DNA of 64,000 bases from Lachnospiraceae bacterium (GCA_015057425.1 SVEL01000004.1:141618-205617), one strand, 5' to 3'. Counted from the stretch's first letter, positions 49,007 through 59,714 are shown. Translations and numbers: made by a program. Notes: generated from the sequence alone by a model not told the origin.

Positions 49007-51313
49007 CTATTCTTCGTAATACGGCGGCTCCGTCTGTTCATCGTAGTAACTACCGTTTTCTTCGTAGTGCGGCAGCTCTGTGTCTTCCCCATAGTACGGT
49101 GCATCCGTCATCTCTTCGTAGTACGGTGGTTCCGTCTGTTCATCGTAGCAACCACTATCTTCCCCGTAGTATGGTGGCTCTGAACTTTCTTCATAGTACG
49201 GTGGGTCTGTAGTTTCTTCATAATACGGTGCATCTGTTGTCTCTTCATAATACGGATAATCTTCTGATTCATCCTCCGTATTATTATTTTCCGGGCCTTC
49301 GGTGGTAACTTCATCCTTTGGATTTTCCACTCCGTAATACGGATTAAATTCCATGATTTCTTTATCAGTATGCAGATATGTCATTATTCCATTCCATATC
49401 TTGCCTGCGGAATCTTTATTTTCTTCTATTTCCTTAGGATAATCATAACCGCACCACACAGATACTGTATAATAATAACTATAACCTACAAACCATTTGT
49501 CATATGTATTATCTGTCGTTCCTGTCTTGCCTGCACATACCGCATTATCTACCTGAAACTTTTTACCTGTTCCTGATGTTAATACACCTTTAAGCACATC
49601 TGTCATCATACGGCATGCATTTTGCTCATATATTTTCTTTTCATTAACCGGCGATGTCACCACATCTTTACCCTGATTATCAACAATCTTTACAATACAT
49701 GTAGGTTGTCTGTATATACCATCATTGTAAAGAGCCCCATATGCTGCTGCCATTTCTTTCGCTGACACACCATATGTCATACCGCCTAAAGATACTGCAT
49801 CAGTATAGTCGGTGTCCGTTATCTTTGTAAATCCCATATGTTTTAAGTAATTAAGCGCTTTATCTGCAGTCAATTCCTTAAACATTTTCCATGCAATTGT
49901 ATTCTTAGATACTTCTACCGCTCTTCTAAGAGTTATGGCACCTTCATAAACATTAGGATGATTCTTTGGCAATCCATCAGCTTTTTCATCTATTACAATG
50001 GAGTCCGGAGAATATCCCAATTCAAACAATGGCGTATATATAAGTATTGGCTTTATAGCACTTCCCGGCTGTCTGTGACTTTGGTATGCCCTGTTTAAAG
50101 TATAACCTTTGTACCCTTCTGCGGTTCTGCCGCCTACTATGGCAATTACCTGCCCCGTAGAATTATCAATGCATACGGAACTTCCCTGAAACTCATAAAT
50201 TCCATCACTGTTTACAGCATTATCTACACCCAATTCTTCATCTAAAATCTGTTGCAGCTTATTCTGCACTTCCATATTGATGGTTGTATATATATGATAT
50301 CCATTGGTAAACAAAAGCGAATTGCAATAATTATAAGCTTCCTCATACTTTTTATAGTATTCCATTTCTTCCGTCACGGAATTAAAGCTGTATTTTAAAT
50401 CAAAGCCACTCTGTTCCATAAGCTCTATTGTTGCACAATACTTCACATATGTATCCACATAATTATTGGTGGTCTGAACAGATGGCGACAGTTCTATGGC
50501 TTCTGTCTTCAATTCCTCATACAGCGTCTTATCAATTACCTGCTGTTCCCGCAACTCATACAACAATAAATCTCTTCTTTTAACAACTTCCTCCATATTG
50601 GTAAACGGGTCATATAAAGAAGGATTGTTGGGAATAGCGCAAAGAAATACAAGCTGCGACATCGTAAGTTCATTTACCGTCTTATCAAAATATCCTTTGG
50701 CTGCAGCTTCTATACCATAATAACCGTTTGCAAAGTAAATGTTATTTACATAGAACTCAAGAATAGTATTTTTATCATATCTTTTTTCCAGTTCTGTTGC
50801 TATAAACATCTCCTTTATCTTACGTTCCACAGACACTTCAAAAGAAAGGAAAATATTTCTCGCCAACTGCTGGGTAATGGTACTTCCTCCCTGCACTATC
50901 TCACCGTCATTTTCAATAAGCGCTGCAAATGCACGTGCCACACCTCTTACGTCAATACCTTTATGAACCTTAAAGTTTCGGTCCTCTGATACGATAAAAG
51001 TTTCCCTGACTATATACGGAATTCTGTCATACTCAAGATAATATGAATCTTTCTCGCCCTTTAGATATAAAATTATTTCTCCGTTACTATCATAAATCGT
51101 ACTTGTAGCACTATTATAGAAGATATCTTCATCCTTGGAATTTAAGATTTCCAAAGCTTCCTCTCTAAGCGCAAGCAACTTACCACCATATATAGTAGCA
51201 ACAAAAATAACGACAAAGATAATTATTGCCGCCAATATGCCAACCGTCCACTTTATAACGGTAAATATTCTGTTTTTCTTTCTGTTCTTACGACGATTTT
51301 TTGCTTTTTCCAT
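49007..51313 (-). CDS. Class A penicillin-binding protein (PBP1a type) with Tyr-rich repeat tail
   Basis: 768 residues from the ATG at 51313; a longer frame to 51385 begins with TTG inside the asnS terminator and is rejected. One membrane helix (about 22-44). The glycosyltransferase domain has Glu110-Asp111 and QGGSTITQQLARN (141-153). The transpeptidase has Ser418-x-x-Lys421, Ser469-Lys-Asn471 and Lys596-Thr-Gly598. It polymerises and crosslinks peptidoglycan. The tail (about 685-768) is a run of PPYYEE-type acidic Tyr/Pro repeats. A TAG ends the tail although the repeat frame goes on for 31 codons. Confidence 0.93.
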   Translation of the reverse strand: MEKAKNRRKNRKKNRIFTVIKWTVGILAAIIIFVVIFVATIYGGKLLALREEALEILNSKDEDIFYNSATSTIYDSNGEIILYLKGEKDSYYLEYDRIPYIVRETFIVSEDRNFKVHKGIDVRGVARAFAALIENDGEIVQGGSTITQQLARNIFLSFEVSVERKIKEMFIATELEKRYDKNTILEFYVNNIYFANGYYGIEAAAKGYFDKTVNELTMSQLVFLCAIPNNPSLYDPFTNMEEVVKRRDLLLYELREQQVIDKTLYEELKTEAIELSPSVQTTNNYVDTYVKYCATIELMEQSGFDLKYSFNSVTEEMEYYKKYEEAYNYCNSLLFTNGYHIYTTINMEVQNKLQQILDEELGVDNAVNSDGIYEFQGSSVCIDNSTGQVIAIVGGRTAEGYKGYTLNRAYQSHRQPGSAIKPILIYTPLFELGYSPDSIVIDEKADGLPKNHPNVYEGAITLRRAVEVSKNTIAWKMFKELTADKALNYLKHMGFTKITDTDYTDAVSLGGMTYGVSAKEMAAAYGALYNDGIYRQPTCIVKIVDNQGKDVVTSPVNEKKIYEQNACRMMTDVLKGVLTSGTGKKFQVDNAVCAGKTGTTDNTYDKWFVGYSYYYTVSVWCGYDYPKEIEENKDSAGKIWNGIMTYLHTDKEIMEFNPYYGVENPKDEVTTEGPENNNTEDESEDYPYYEETTDAPYYEETTDPPYYEESSEPPYYGEDSGCYDEQTEPPYYEEMTDAPYYGEDTELPHYEENGSYYDEQTEPPYYEE

Positions 51314-51328
51314 ATTTACACGATACCT

Positions 51329-51393
51329 AAAAAAACACAGAGGCTCTTGCAAAACAACTACTTTCTGTAATCTTTCACTGTGCAAAAGCCTCT
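51329..51393 (-). terminator. asnS terminator
   Basis: AGAGGCTCTTGCA (51339-51351) pairs with TGCAAAAGCCTCT (51381-51393), followed by a T-run on the minus strand (51329-51335). The PBP start codon lies 16 bases beyond. Confidence 0.8.
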
Positions 51394-51408
51394 TTAACTT
51401 TACAATTA

Positions 51409-52797
51409 TTATAATTCGCAGGTTCCTACTGTTCTTGGGAACGGAACAACGTCACGGATATTTGACATACCTGTAAGGTACATTACACATCTTTCAAAGC
51501 CAAGTCCAAAGCCTGCATGTCTTGCTGTACCATACTTTCTAAGGTCAAGGTAGAAATCATAATCTTCCGGACTAAGTCCCAACTCATTCATACGTGCAAC
51601 AAGCTTGTCGTAATCATCTTCTCTCTGGCTTCCTCCGATGATTTCACCGATACCCGGCACAAGACAGTCCATAGCTGCAACAGTCTTGTTATCTTCGTTC
51701 ATCTTCATATAGAATGCCTTGATTTCCTTTGGATAATCTGTTACGAATACAGGACGCTTGAAGATTTCTTCTGTAAGATATCTTTCATGTTCTGTCTGAA
51801 GGTCACAGCCCCAGCTTACCTTATAGGCAAACTTGTCATTGTGCTCCTTAAGCATCTCTATAGCTTCTGTATATGTTACATGACCGAAATCTGAGTTAAG
51901 AACTGATGTAAGTCTTTCCTTAAGTCCCTTATCAACAAAATTGTTGAAGAATTCGATTTCTTCCGGAGCATTGTCCATAACATACTTAATAACATACTTT
52001 AACATATCTTCAGCGATTCTCATATCATCTTCAAGATCAGCAAATGCCATCTCAGGCTCAATCATCCAGAACTCAGCTGCATGTCTTGTTGTATTAGAAT
52101 TTTCTGCTCTAAATGTTGGTCCGAATGTATAGATATTTCTAAATGCCATAGCATATGTTTCGCCATTTAACTGACCTGATACAGTAAGGTTAGTAGACTT
52201 ACCGAAGAAGTCCTCTTTGAAATCAACCTTTCCGTCTTCTGTCTTAGGAAGATTATCAAGGTCAAGTGTTGTAACTCTGAACATCTCACCTGCACCTTCA
52301 CAGTCACTGCCTGTAATAATTGGTGTATGAACATATACAAAGTTCCTCTCCTGGAAGAACTGGTGAATAGCATATGCTATAAGTGATCTCACTCTAAATA
52401 CTGCCTGGAATGTATTTGTTCTCGGTCTCAAGTGTGAAATAGTTCTAAGATACTCAAATGTATGTCTCTTCTTCTGAAGAGGATAATCAGGTGTTGACGC
52501 ACCTTCGATAATTACTTCATCTGCCTGCACTTCAAAAGGCTGCTTAGCTTCCGGAGTAGCTACTAAAGTACCCTTAACAATAAGTGCTGCACCTACATTT
52601 AACTTTGATATTTCTGCAAAATTTGAAAGCTTATCGCTATATACTACCTGTAAAGGTTCAAAGTAAGTACCGTCATTTAAAACAATAAATCCAAATGTTT
52701 TTGAATCTCTGATACTTCTAACCCAGCCACATACTTCAACCTGACCGCCTACATAGCTGCTATCCTTGTATAAATCTCTAATTGATAATAAATTCAT
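51409..52797 (-). CDS. asnS: Asparaginyl-tRNA synthetase
   Basis: 462 residues from the ATG at 52797 (GAGAGGA upstream; the frame begins at 52842). An N-terminal OB-fold anticodon domain ([25 protein letters not shown]) and a class II catalytic core (motif 2 [21 protein letters not shown]; motif 3 [13 protein letters not shown]). The catalytic core and [11 protein letters not shown] fit AsnRS rather than AspRS. It charges tRNA-Asn. Confidence 0.95.
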   Translation of the reverse strand: MNLLSIRDLYKDSSYVGGQVEVCGWVRSIRDSKTFGFIVLNDGTYFEPLQVVYSDKLSNFAEISKLNVGAALIVKGTLVATPEAKQPFEVQADEVIIEGASTPDYPLQKKRHTFEYLRTISHLRPRTNTFQAVFRVRSLIAYAIHQFFQERNFVYVHTPIITGSDCEGAGEMFRVTTLDLDNLPKTEDGKVDFKEDFFGKSTNLTVSGQLNGETYAMAFRNIYTFGPTFRAENSNTTRHAAEFWMIEPEMAFADLEDDMRIAEDMLKYVIKYVMDNAPEEIEFFNNFVDKGLKERLTSVLNSDFGHVTYTEAIEMLKEHNDKFAYKVSWGCDLQTEHERYLTEEIFKRPVFVTDYPKEIKAFYMKMNEDNKTVAAMDCLVPGIGEIIGGSQREDDYDKLVARMNELGLSPEDYDFYLDLRKYGTARHAGFGLGFERCVMYLTGMSNIRDVVPFPRTVGTCEL

Positions 52798-52845
52798 TGT
52801 ATCATTCCTCTCAATCCGCACCATTATGCTTCTTTTACTCATAAC

Positions 52846-52874
52846 ACTATATCAAAAAACTTGGAATAATTCAA
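52846..52874 (-). promoter_or_regulatory. Promoter for asnS
   Basis: TTGAAT (52869-52874 as complement), a 17-base spacer and TATAGT (52846-52851 as complement). Confidence 0.65.
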
Positions 52875-52896
52875 CAGTATTGAGAAACTTTTGCTA

Positions 52897-52925
52897 TTGC
52901 GAAGTTCTTTATTTTGTGATAGTAT
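52897..52925 (+). promoter_or_regulatory. Promoter for the ferredoxin gene
   Basis: TTGCGA (52897-52902), a 17-base spacer and TAGTAT (52920-52925). Confidence 0.55.
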
Positions 52926-53000
52926 AGACACAGGAAGCAAATATTAGACAAAAGTTTTTTCTTTTGTCTTCATATTTTTACACTAAAAGGAGGTACTATC

Positions 53001-53174
53001 ATGGCTCACGTAATTTCAGCAGATACATGTGTTGGATGTGGTGCTTGTGCAGAACAGTGTCCTGTAGGAGCAATCGCAGAAGCAGATGGCGTATACGCTA
53101 TTGATGCAGATACATGCGTAGATTGTGGTGCTTGTGCTGGCTCTTGTCCAACAGAATCAATCGCAGCTAACTAA
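53001..53174 (+). CDS. 2[4Fe-4S] ferredoxin
   Basis: 57 residues. Two CxxCxxC...CP clusters: Cys10, 13, 16 and 20, and Cys39, 42, 45 and 49. The size and pattern are those of clostridial ferredoxin, which carries low-potential electrons for fermentation, hydrogenase or Rnf-type enzymes. AAAGGAGG precedes the ATG, and a strong terminator follows. The gene stands alone, divergent to asnS. Confidence 0.95.
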   Translation: MAHVISADTCVGCGACAEQCPVGAIAEADGVYAIDADTCVDCGACAGSCPTESIAAN

Positions 53175-53202
53175 GATTTTTGGCAGTATTGCTACAATAA
53201 TT

Positions 53203-53234
53203 AATCCCTTCCGAATTTCGGAAGGGATTTTTTT
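53203..53234 (+). terminator. Ferredoxin terminator
   Basis: AATCCCTTCCG (53203-53213) pairs with CGGAAGGGATT (53219-53229) around a 5-base loop, followed by T residues. Confidence 0.93.
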
Positions 53235-53287
53235 ACCAACTCATTTATCCAAATAAATGTTTAACTTATCGTTTGTGCTTATTATCC

Positions 53288-54883
53288 TTAGATGCCATAA
53301 GCCTCAACTAAAGCATTATATTCAGCTTCAGTAATTGTCATAAATGAACCATGTTTAGCCCCTACAGGCATTTCATACTCACCTGCTTCAAGTTTTCTGA
53401 AATTAGCATTCTTTAAATCTTCAAGACTGTCCGCAATAAGTGGGAAATAACCTACTCCCCAGAAATCACCTGCATATCCGTCCATGTAAAGAACCCATTT
53501 CTCCTGTCCGTCTATCTTATATATAGATGGTCCTTCTACACCGTACATTCCGGCGATTTCTTTCTTTACAAGTGTGTAATCACCTAATACCGCATCACTT
53601 GTCTCAAGAAGAATTGAAAGGTTATTTTCATTCTTTGTAAATCTGTAATACACTCCATCATAATACGTCATAGTCGTATCAATGTATGTAGCTTCGCTAT
53701 CATTATTTTTATAGATTTCTGCTTCTGTAAAATGATAGAAATCTCTTGTTTTTACGTATAATATTTTCTTAGGTCCGTTAATACTTGATGCAAAGTAAAT
53801 TACATATTCTCCTGTAGTCGGGTCATATGTTGCTTCCGGCGCCCACATACATCCTGCATTATCAGGTGCTATTTCAATAAGTCTTACTTCTGACCAGTTA
53901 ACAAGGTCATCTGACTCCCATATTACTATGCTTAAGCTTCCGTCTCCGCCATAAGCACCCCAGTCTCCGCCATTGGCGTCAAGGTCTGTACCGATAAGAT
54001 AGAAATGATCTCCTTCATAGCTTCTTATAAGATATGGGTCTCTTACACCGCCTGTACCTAATGTATTGGTCAGAATTGCTTCATTATCGTAAAGTTCATC
54101 CCAGAAAAATCCGTCTTCACTTACAGACATATGAATCTTCTGGCTTTCGCCATTACCATAAATATTACCTCTGAAATATGCATACAGATACTTATTTCTC
54201 TCTGCAAGAGCTGCCGGTTTAGCCTTAACCGTAACTTCAAACTCTTTAGTCAGCTTCTGGTCACGTAATGTAAGTTCAGCCGTAAGTTTAACCTTAACAT
54301 CCTGGTCACCTCTTGTCACAACACCTGCCGGAATTTCACCATTGGCACCGGTAGCTGCATCAGTGATAACCTCAGTATTATCTGACTTCCATGTTACTTT
54401 TATCTTATCTTCAAGTTCTATAGTATCTACCAAATCTATATTGCCTTTGATATTATCTGTATTGTGAAGAAGCTGTTCTGATGCCATTGTAAGAAATGCT
54501 TTATCTCGGTCTGCACCTGCCGGAACAGTAACTTTGAAATAATACATTTCTCCTTTGTACTTACACTGTATTGTAACTTCTTCTGTTTCAGTGTTCTTTC
54601 CTGTAATATTGCCTTTGTAATCAACTGCATCACTGTCGATAACCGTGTATCTTGCTCCTGCGTTGTTTACCTTTGTAGGAAATATCAGTCTGTAGATAAC
54701 CTCATCGGCCGATACGTTATTGACAAGCATAGCATCAAACAACGCTTTAATTTCCTTATCTGTCGTATCATTGCTGTATGTATATTTTTTAGGTCCGTCT
54801 TCAGACTTACCTTTACAGCCAACAAGAACTACTGACATAACCGCTACTAACAATAAAATCCCAATAAATAGTTTCTTCTTCAT
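53288..54883 (-). CDS. GH43-like glycoside hydrolase lipoprotein
   Basis: 531 residues from the ATG at 54883 (GGAGG upstream). A lipobox LVGC places the lipidated Cys at about residue 22. Residues ~40-220 hold Ig-like domains of the atrophied type (VTWKSDNTEVITD). The rest is a five-bladed propeller of family 43 (GVRDPYLIRS, MWAPEATYDPTTGEYVIYFAS, EGPSIYKIDG). The RDPY Asp and the EGP Glu are likely catalytic. Arabinan, xylan or similar glycans are likely substrates, in line with the arabinose genes at 3-6 kb. Confidence 0.85.
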   Translation of the reverse strand: MKKKLFIGILLLVAVMSVVLVGCKGKSEDGPKKYTYSNDTTDKEIKALFDAMLVNNVSADEVIYRLIFPTKVNNAGARYTVIDSDAVDYKGNITGKNTETEEVTIQCKYKGEMYYFKVTVPAGADRDKAFLTMASEQLLHNTDNIKGNIDLVDTIELEDKIKVTWKSDNTEVITDAATGANGEIPAGVVTRGDQDVKVKLTAELTLRDQKLTKEFEVTVKAKPAALAERNKYLYAYFRGNIYGNGESQKIHMSVSEDGFFWDELYDNEAILTNTLGTGGVRDPYLIRSYEGDHFYLIGTDLDANGGDWGAYGGDGSLSIVIWESDDLVNWSEVRLIEIAPDNAGCMWAPEATYDPTTGEYVIYFASSINGPKKILYVKTRDFYHFTEAEIYKNNDSEATYIDTTMTYYDGVYYRFTKNENNLSILLETSDAVLGDYTLVKKEIAGMYGVEGPSIYKIDGQEKWVLYMDGYAGDFWGVGYFPLIADSLEDLKNANFRKLEAGEYEMPVGAKHGSFMTITEAEYNALVEAYGI

Positions 54884-55024
54884 AGGTTCCTCCATAATTT
54901 TTTTGTGACAGCAACTTTATATTTAATTGTTATCACGTTCTCCATTTGTATTTATTTTACTATAAACTTACCGTATCGTCCAATTAAGTATTTATAAACT
55001 ATATGTATATATTTTTTTAAGTTT

Positions 55025-55642
55025 TTACTTACCCCAGCGTTTTTTCTTTCCCTTTTCCCTGGTCATCGCCGCCTCTTTTTTACTTTGCTGATAATTTCTG
55101 ATTATCTCATCCATTTTTTTGAAACGCTCTTCTTCCCGTTCTTCTTTTATTCTAAGAAGGTAATCAACCTGCTTAATTACTGAATCAGATACATTGCGCC
55201 CATTATCCTCTACCACGGTTTTAATCTCTTCGTTATTTTTTCTTACGGCTTCCAAAACAATATCACCCATAATTTGTCTGAAATACTGCATTTTATTGCT
55301 ACCTGCCGAATCACTTTCCTGATTATTAATGTGACTGTTCCCTTCCGTCCTTAATTGATTTCCCGTCTCCGTACTTTGAGTTAACGGATTATGACCGACA
55401 CTTATATCTTCCCCCTCCATAAGTGACGGAATTAACAGTTTAATAGCCTTTAGTTGAAAGCCGCTGTCCTTCAGTTCCTTTACCTTTCGCAATAAATCTA
55501 TGTAAAAATCCGTATAATATCTATGACCCATTTCATTTCTGGGAATCACTATTCCCAACTCATCTTCCCAGTATCTTAGCACATGTGATTCTACCTCTAC
55601 CATTTTCGCAGCGTCTGAAATAATATATCTCTTCTCTATCAT
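55025..55642 (-). CDS. MerR-type DNA-binding regulator
   Basis: 205 residues. The N-terminal ~70 residues form a MerR-like winged helix (YIISDAAKMVEVESHVLRYWEDELGI, then RYYTDFYIDLLRKVKELKDSGF). The C-terminal half is a polar, coiled-coil-like region ending in a basic tail (EKGKKKRWGK). The effector is unknown. It follows dnaB across a terminator. Confidence 0.8.
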   Translation of the reverse strand: MIEKRYIISDAAKMVEVESHVLRYWEDELGIVIPRNEMGHRYYTDFYIDLLRKVKELKDSGFQLKAIKLLIPSLMEGEDISVGHNPLTQSTETGNQLRTEGNSHINNQESDSAGSNKMQYFRQIMGDIVLEAVRKNNEEIKTVVEDNGRNVSDSVIKQVDYLLRIKEEREEERFKKMDEIIRNYQQSKKEAAMTREKGKKKRWGK

Positions 55643-55659
55643 CTACCATACTCCCACAT

Positions 55660-55689
55660 AAAAAGACTCGGAGTTTTTACTCCGAGTCT
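55660..55689 (-). terminator. dnaB terminator
   Basis: AGACTCGGAG (55664-55673) pairs with CTCCGAGTCT (55680-55689), with T residues after it on the minus strand. Confidence 0.9.
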
Positions 55690-55723
55690 ATGATACTTTA
55701 CGCAAAATCCATTTTCAATGGCT

Positions 55724-57073
55724 CTACTGATTGTTTTTATCGTAATTTCTTTCCCGATTAGCGAATTTTGTCAAATTACCTAACCATGCCAGCTTAACTG
55801 TACCTACCGGGCCATTTCTCTGCTTAGCTACAATAATCTCAGCCACTCCCGGTTCTTTGGAGTTTTCCTTGTTATAATACTCATCTCTGTATATGAACAT
55901 TACAACGTCGGCATCCTGCTCGATACCACCGGATTCTCTAAGGTCTGAAAGCATCGGTCGCTTGTCATCTCGCTTTTCAACCGCACGGCTAAGCTGTGAC
56001 AATGCTATAACAGGCACATTTAACTCTCTTGCCAAAGACTTAAGCGATCTTGAAATCTCAGAAATTTCCTGCTGTCTGCTCTCGCTCTTACCGCCTGTCA
56101 TAAGCTGGATATAGTCAATCATTACAAGTGAAAGACCTTGCTCCATCTTGTACTTACGACACTTAGAACGTAACTCTCCTATAGAAATACTTGGTGTATC
56201 ATCTATGATAAGCTTAGACTTAGCAATTACGTCTGCACTTTCTATTAACTGTCCCCATTCAGAATCCTTTAAATTACCGGTTCTTAATGACTGGGCATCA
56301 ATTCCTGATTCAAGGGAAAACATACGGTTAACCAGCTGTTCCTTTGACATTTCCAGAGAAAATACTGCAACCGGCTGATTTTTCTTAAATGCAAGATGTT
56401 CAGCTATATTTAATACAAACGCAGTCTTACCCATTGATGGTCTGGCAGCAATAATTACAAGGTCTGACGGCTGTAAACCTGATGTCTGCACATCTAAGTC
56501 TATAAAACCCGTAGGCAGACCTGTTATCTTTCCGCCTGACTTGCTTGCTTTTTCTATCTTGTCAAGGGCATTCATAACTATCTGGTCAATTCCTACAAAA
56601 TCAGATGTTCCCCTGCTCTGTGCAAGGTTAAATACCGTCTTTTCTGCACGATTTAATATATCATCAAGATTTTCTGCACCTGTATAACATAATTTATTTA
56701 GCTCATCATTAGTCTTTATAAGCTTTCTTAAGACAGCCTTTTCCTTAACAATCTTAGCATGCTGCTTAACATTGACGGATACAGGTGAAAAATACATAAT
56801 CGAGTCAATGGCTTCCATACTAATCATTTCTTCCGGAAGACCTTTACTGATAAGCTTTTCCTGAAAAGTAATCAGATCAATGGTCTTACCTTCCTTATTA
56901 AGTTCTAACATCGCCTCGTACATTTTACCATACTGGGCATTATAAAAATCATCCGGCGATACGATTTCTGCCGCACCGTATAACGCCTCCTGATCCAGAA
57001 GTATGGAACTGATAATTGACTTTTCAGCTTCCATATTATGCGGCATCACTTTTTTAATAGCTGACTCCTCCAT
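55724..57073 (-). CDS. dnaB: Replicative DNA helicase DnaB
   Basis: 449 residues from the ATG at 57073 (AGGAG five bases upstream). The N-terminal helical domain is followed by a RecA-like domain with Walker A ARPSMGKT near 211-217 and LVMIDYIQLM as Walker B. It unwinds DNA at the fork; its likely loader and DnaD are encoded at 44.9-47 kb. It follows rplI in the conserved gdpP-rplI-dnaB order. Confidence 0.97.
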   Translation of the reverse strand: MEESAIKKVMPHNMEAEKSIISSILLDQEALYGAAEIVSPDDFYNAQYGKMYEAMLELNKEGKTIDLITFQEKLISKGLPEEMISMEAIDSIMYFSPVSVNVKQHAKIVKEKAVLRKLIKTNDELNKLCYTGAENLDDILNRAEKTVFNLAQSRGTSDFVGIDQIVMNALDKIEKASKSGGKITGLPTGFIDLDVQTSGLQPSDLVIIAARPSMGKTAFVLNIAEHLAFKKNQPVAVFSLEMSKEQLVNRMFSLESGIDAQSLRTGNLKDSEWGQLIESADVIAKSKLIIDDTPSISIGELRSKCRKYKMEQGLSLVMIDYIQLMTGGKSESRQQEISEISRSLKSLARELNVPVIALSQLSRAVEKRDDKRPMLSDLRESGGIEQDADVVMFIYRDEYYNKENSKEPGVAEIIVAKQRNGPVGTVKLAWLGNLTKFANRERNYDKNNQ

Positions 57074-57131
57074 CACAGCTCCTCCTCGTTTTTCTTATCT
57101 TAAGTCTCATTCCTACAGATATACTCCAAAA

Positions 57132-57578
57132 TTACTCTGCAACAACTTTAACTGTAAGCTTACCTACTACATCCTTATGAAGCTTTACATCAATGATTGT
57201 ATTGCCAAGAGACTTAATAGGATCATTTAATACCATTTTCTTCTTATCAATATCATAACCCAGCTGTTCCTTTGCAGCCTGTGCTATTTCCTTAGTTGAT
57301 ACGGAACCAAATATCTTTCCGCCTTCTCCTGATTTAATCTTTATGGTTACAATCTTATCTTCCAATTCTGCCGCAAATGCCTTGGCTGCGTCAAGCTTTT
57401 CCTTCGCAACCTTTTCTTCATTGGATTTTTGAAGTTTCAAATCATTAAGATTCTTACTGTTTGCTTCTACACCAAGCTTCTTAGGCAAGATAAAGTTTCT
57501 TGCATATCCGTCATTTACATTAACTATCTGTCCTTTTTTTCCAAGACTCTTTACATCCTGTAATAAAATAATTTCCAT
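57132..57578 (-). CDS. rplI: Ribosomal protein bL9
   Basis: 148 residues with the L9 N-terminal core ([29 protein letters not shown]) and C-terminal domain joined by a long helix. It binds 23S rRNA. It lies between gdpP and dnaB. Confidence 0.97.
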   Translation of the reverse strand: MEIILLQDVKSLGKKGQIVNVNDGYARNFILPKKLGVEANSKNLNDLKLQKSNEEKVAKEKLDAAKAFAAELEDKIVTIKIKSGEGGKIFGSVSTKEIAQAAKEQLGYDIDKKKMVLNDPIKSLGNTIIDVKLHKDVVGKLTVKVVAE

Positions 57579-57609
57579 ACTTACTCCAATCTAAAGCAAA
57601 TGCTTTTAT

Positions 57610-59664
57610 TTAAATCTCACCCTGAGAAATCATTTCACGAACTGTATCTTTAACTACAATTTTAGCTTCTTCCACCGTACAGTTCTCTAACTGAGCTCCG
57701 GCTACGTTCATATGACCGCCTCCGCCCAATCTTTCCATAATAAGTTGAACATTGATTTCATCTATGGACCTTGCACTTATATATATAAGGTCATTATATG
57801 ATGTGAGCACAAATGATGCCTTAATTCCGTTAATATTAAGAAGTTCATTAGCCGCCTGTGCACCTGTAACTGTAGGGCTTTCAATATTTTCCGACGGACA
57901 TTCCGATATGGCAAATGCATCAAGAAATACCTCTGCATTGCTTACCGCAGTAGCTCTTGCCTTATAATCACCAATATCATTTCTGAACATCTTTTTAACC
58001 CTTGTAATGTCTGCACCATTTCTTCTCAAAAATGCTGCAGCTTCAAAAGTTCTTACCCCTGTCTTCTGCGAGAAATTGTTAGTATCAATCATAATACCGC
58101 CATACATCGCATCTGCTTCTAAAGGTTTAATCTTGATTCCATCCTGAATATACTGAAGAATCTCTGCAACCATTTCACATGCACTTGATGCATACGGTTC
58201 AATGTATGAAAGCACTGCATTTTCTATGATTTCACTACTTTGTCTGTGGTGGTCAAGAACTACTGTTGCCTTTGACTTTTCTAAAAGTTCTTCACACTCT
58301 GTATAGCTCGGTCTGCTTACATCAACAACAACTACTACTGTAGAATTATCGATTTCTTCCAACGCCTGATGACTGTTAAGGAATAAATCCTCTTCATATT
58401 CATCACTTTCAATAAATCTTTCAATCATCGGTCGAACAGAACTTGTAATTTCATTGATTACAATATGCGCTTTCTTATTCATCGCCTTTGCTGTTCTATA
58501 TACACCAATTGATGCTCCAAATGAATCTACGTCACCAATCTTGTGACCCATAATCATCACTTTATCTTTGTTCTGAAGAACTTCTCGTAATGCGTGAGCT
58601 TTAACTCGTGCTTTAACTCGCGTATTCTTCTCAACCTGCTTAGTCTTACCGCCGTAATAGTAAACTTTATCTCCGTCCTTAACTACCGCCTGGTCTCCGC
58701 CTCGTCCGAGAGCAAGGTCTATGGCAGTTCTTGCATAGTCAAAGTTATCATTGTATGTAGCTCCGCCAACACCGAGACCTATACTTATAGTTACGGATAT
58801 ATCGTTACCTATACTTACAGTCTTAACATCATCTATTATAGAAAACTTATCCGACTGTAATACATCAAGATACTTCTGCTTAAGTACAACCACATACTTA
58901 TCCTTCTCGACTTTTCTGAGGACAGCATCTACATTGGCTGCATACTTGTTCAACTTTCTATCTATAAGTGCAGTAAGAAGTGAACGTCTTACTTCTTCGA
59001 CACTTTGTAAAGCTTCTTCGTAATTGTCGATGTAAATCAGACCGGCAATCATCTTCTGCTCATAATTTTCCTTTGTAAGTCTCTTCTCTTCAGTAATATC
59101 AAACAAATATACTGCAATAAGATATTCCTGGACATCTTCCAGATTAAGGATATTACTTCTTCCGAAGATGCTCTGGACATTGACCTTCTTAAGCTCTACC
59201 CGGTAATTTCTTCCGTTATGGATGATTTCCTGACTTGAAACTTCATTTTCTTCCAGTTCTTCAATATCATCAAGGTTAAGCTCTTCAAGTGCTGAATTAA
59301 TCGGTTTGGTCTTATAATCTTCCTTACCGAGAATTTCCTTCAGTTTAGCGTTCTGCCACATAATATCGCCACTCTTGTCAAGCAGACCATACGGAATGAC
59401 AAAATCCTGCAACAACTCCTTTTGTACCTGTGCATATTCCATAGCAAAGGATATAAGCTCATGTACCATTATAGGCTTATTAATCTTGTACATTATAAAT
59501 ACAATAAGCATATAAATAAGTGAAACAACCATTGGAATTACTCCCAATTCAAAGTCCACTATGGATATTCCTATTCCTATGAAAAATACGCAAGCTCCCA
59601 AAACAAGCGGGAGTAAAAGATGCGTTGTTACTTTTCCTTTTACTTTCTTAACACATTCATTCAT
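57610..59664 (-). CDS. gdpP: c-di-AMP phosphodiesterase GdpP
   Basis: 684 residues. Two membrane helices (about 14-60), a PAS-like segment, a degenerate GGDEF domain (SIGLGVGGATYNDNF), then DHH (MGHKIGDVDSFGASIG; VVLDHHRQ) and DHHA1 (GGGGHMNVAGAQ) domains. It hydrolyses c-di-AMP, which controls potassium and cell-wall homeostasis. A promoter with an inverted repeat lies upstream. Confidence 0.95.
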   Translation of the reverse strand: MNECVKKVKGKVTTHLLLPLVLGACVFFIGIGISIVDFELGVIPMVVSLIYMLIVFIMYKINKPIMVHELISFAMEYAQVQKELLQDFVIPYGLLDKSGDIMWQNAKLKEILGKEDYKTKPINSALEELNLDDIEELEENEVSSQEIIHNGRNYRVELKKVNVQSIFGRSNILNLEDVQEYLIAVYLFDITEEKRLTKENYEQKMIAGLIYIDNYEEALQSVEEVRRSLLTALIDRKLNKYAANVDAVLRKVEKDKYVVVLKQKYLDVLQSDKFSIIDDVKTVSIGNDISVTISIGLGVGGATYNDNFDYARTAIDLALGRGGDQAVVKDGDKVYYYGGKTKQVEKNTRVKARVKAHALREVLQNKDKVMIMGHKIGDVDSFGASIGVYRTAKAMNKKAHIVINEITSSVRPMIERFIESDEYEEDLFLNSHQALEEIDNSTVVVVVDVSRPSYTECEELLEKSKATVVLDHHRQSSEIIENAVLSYIEPYASSACEMVAEILQYIQDGIKIKPLEADAMYGGIMIDTNNFSQKTGVRTFEAAAFLRRNGADITRVKKMFRNDIGDYKARATAVSNAEVFLDAFAISECPSENIESPTVTGAQAANELLNINGIKASFVLTSYNDLIYISARSIDEINVQLIMERLGGGGHMNVAGAQLENCTVEEAKIVVKDTVREMISQGEI

Positions 59665-59714
59665 TTATTTTCTTCTCCAATATTCTGCTATTCCCACAAT
59701 CAACAGTTATGTTA

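Noticed and set aside
48920..49183. Plus-strand ORF antisense to the PBP tail
   Set aside because: An artefact of the low-complexity Tyr/Glu repeat read backwards; no ribosome site.
51314..51385. Longer N-terminus of the PBP from the TTG at 51385
   Set aside because: It lies inside the asnS terminator hairpin and would place a polar tail before the cytoplasmic start.
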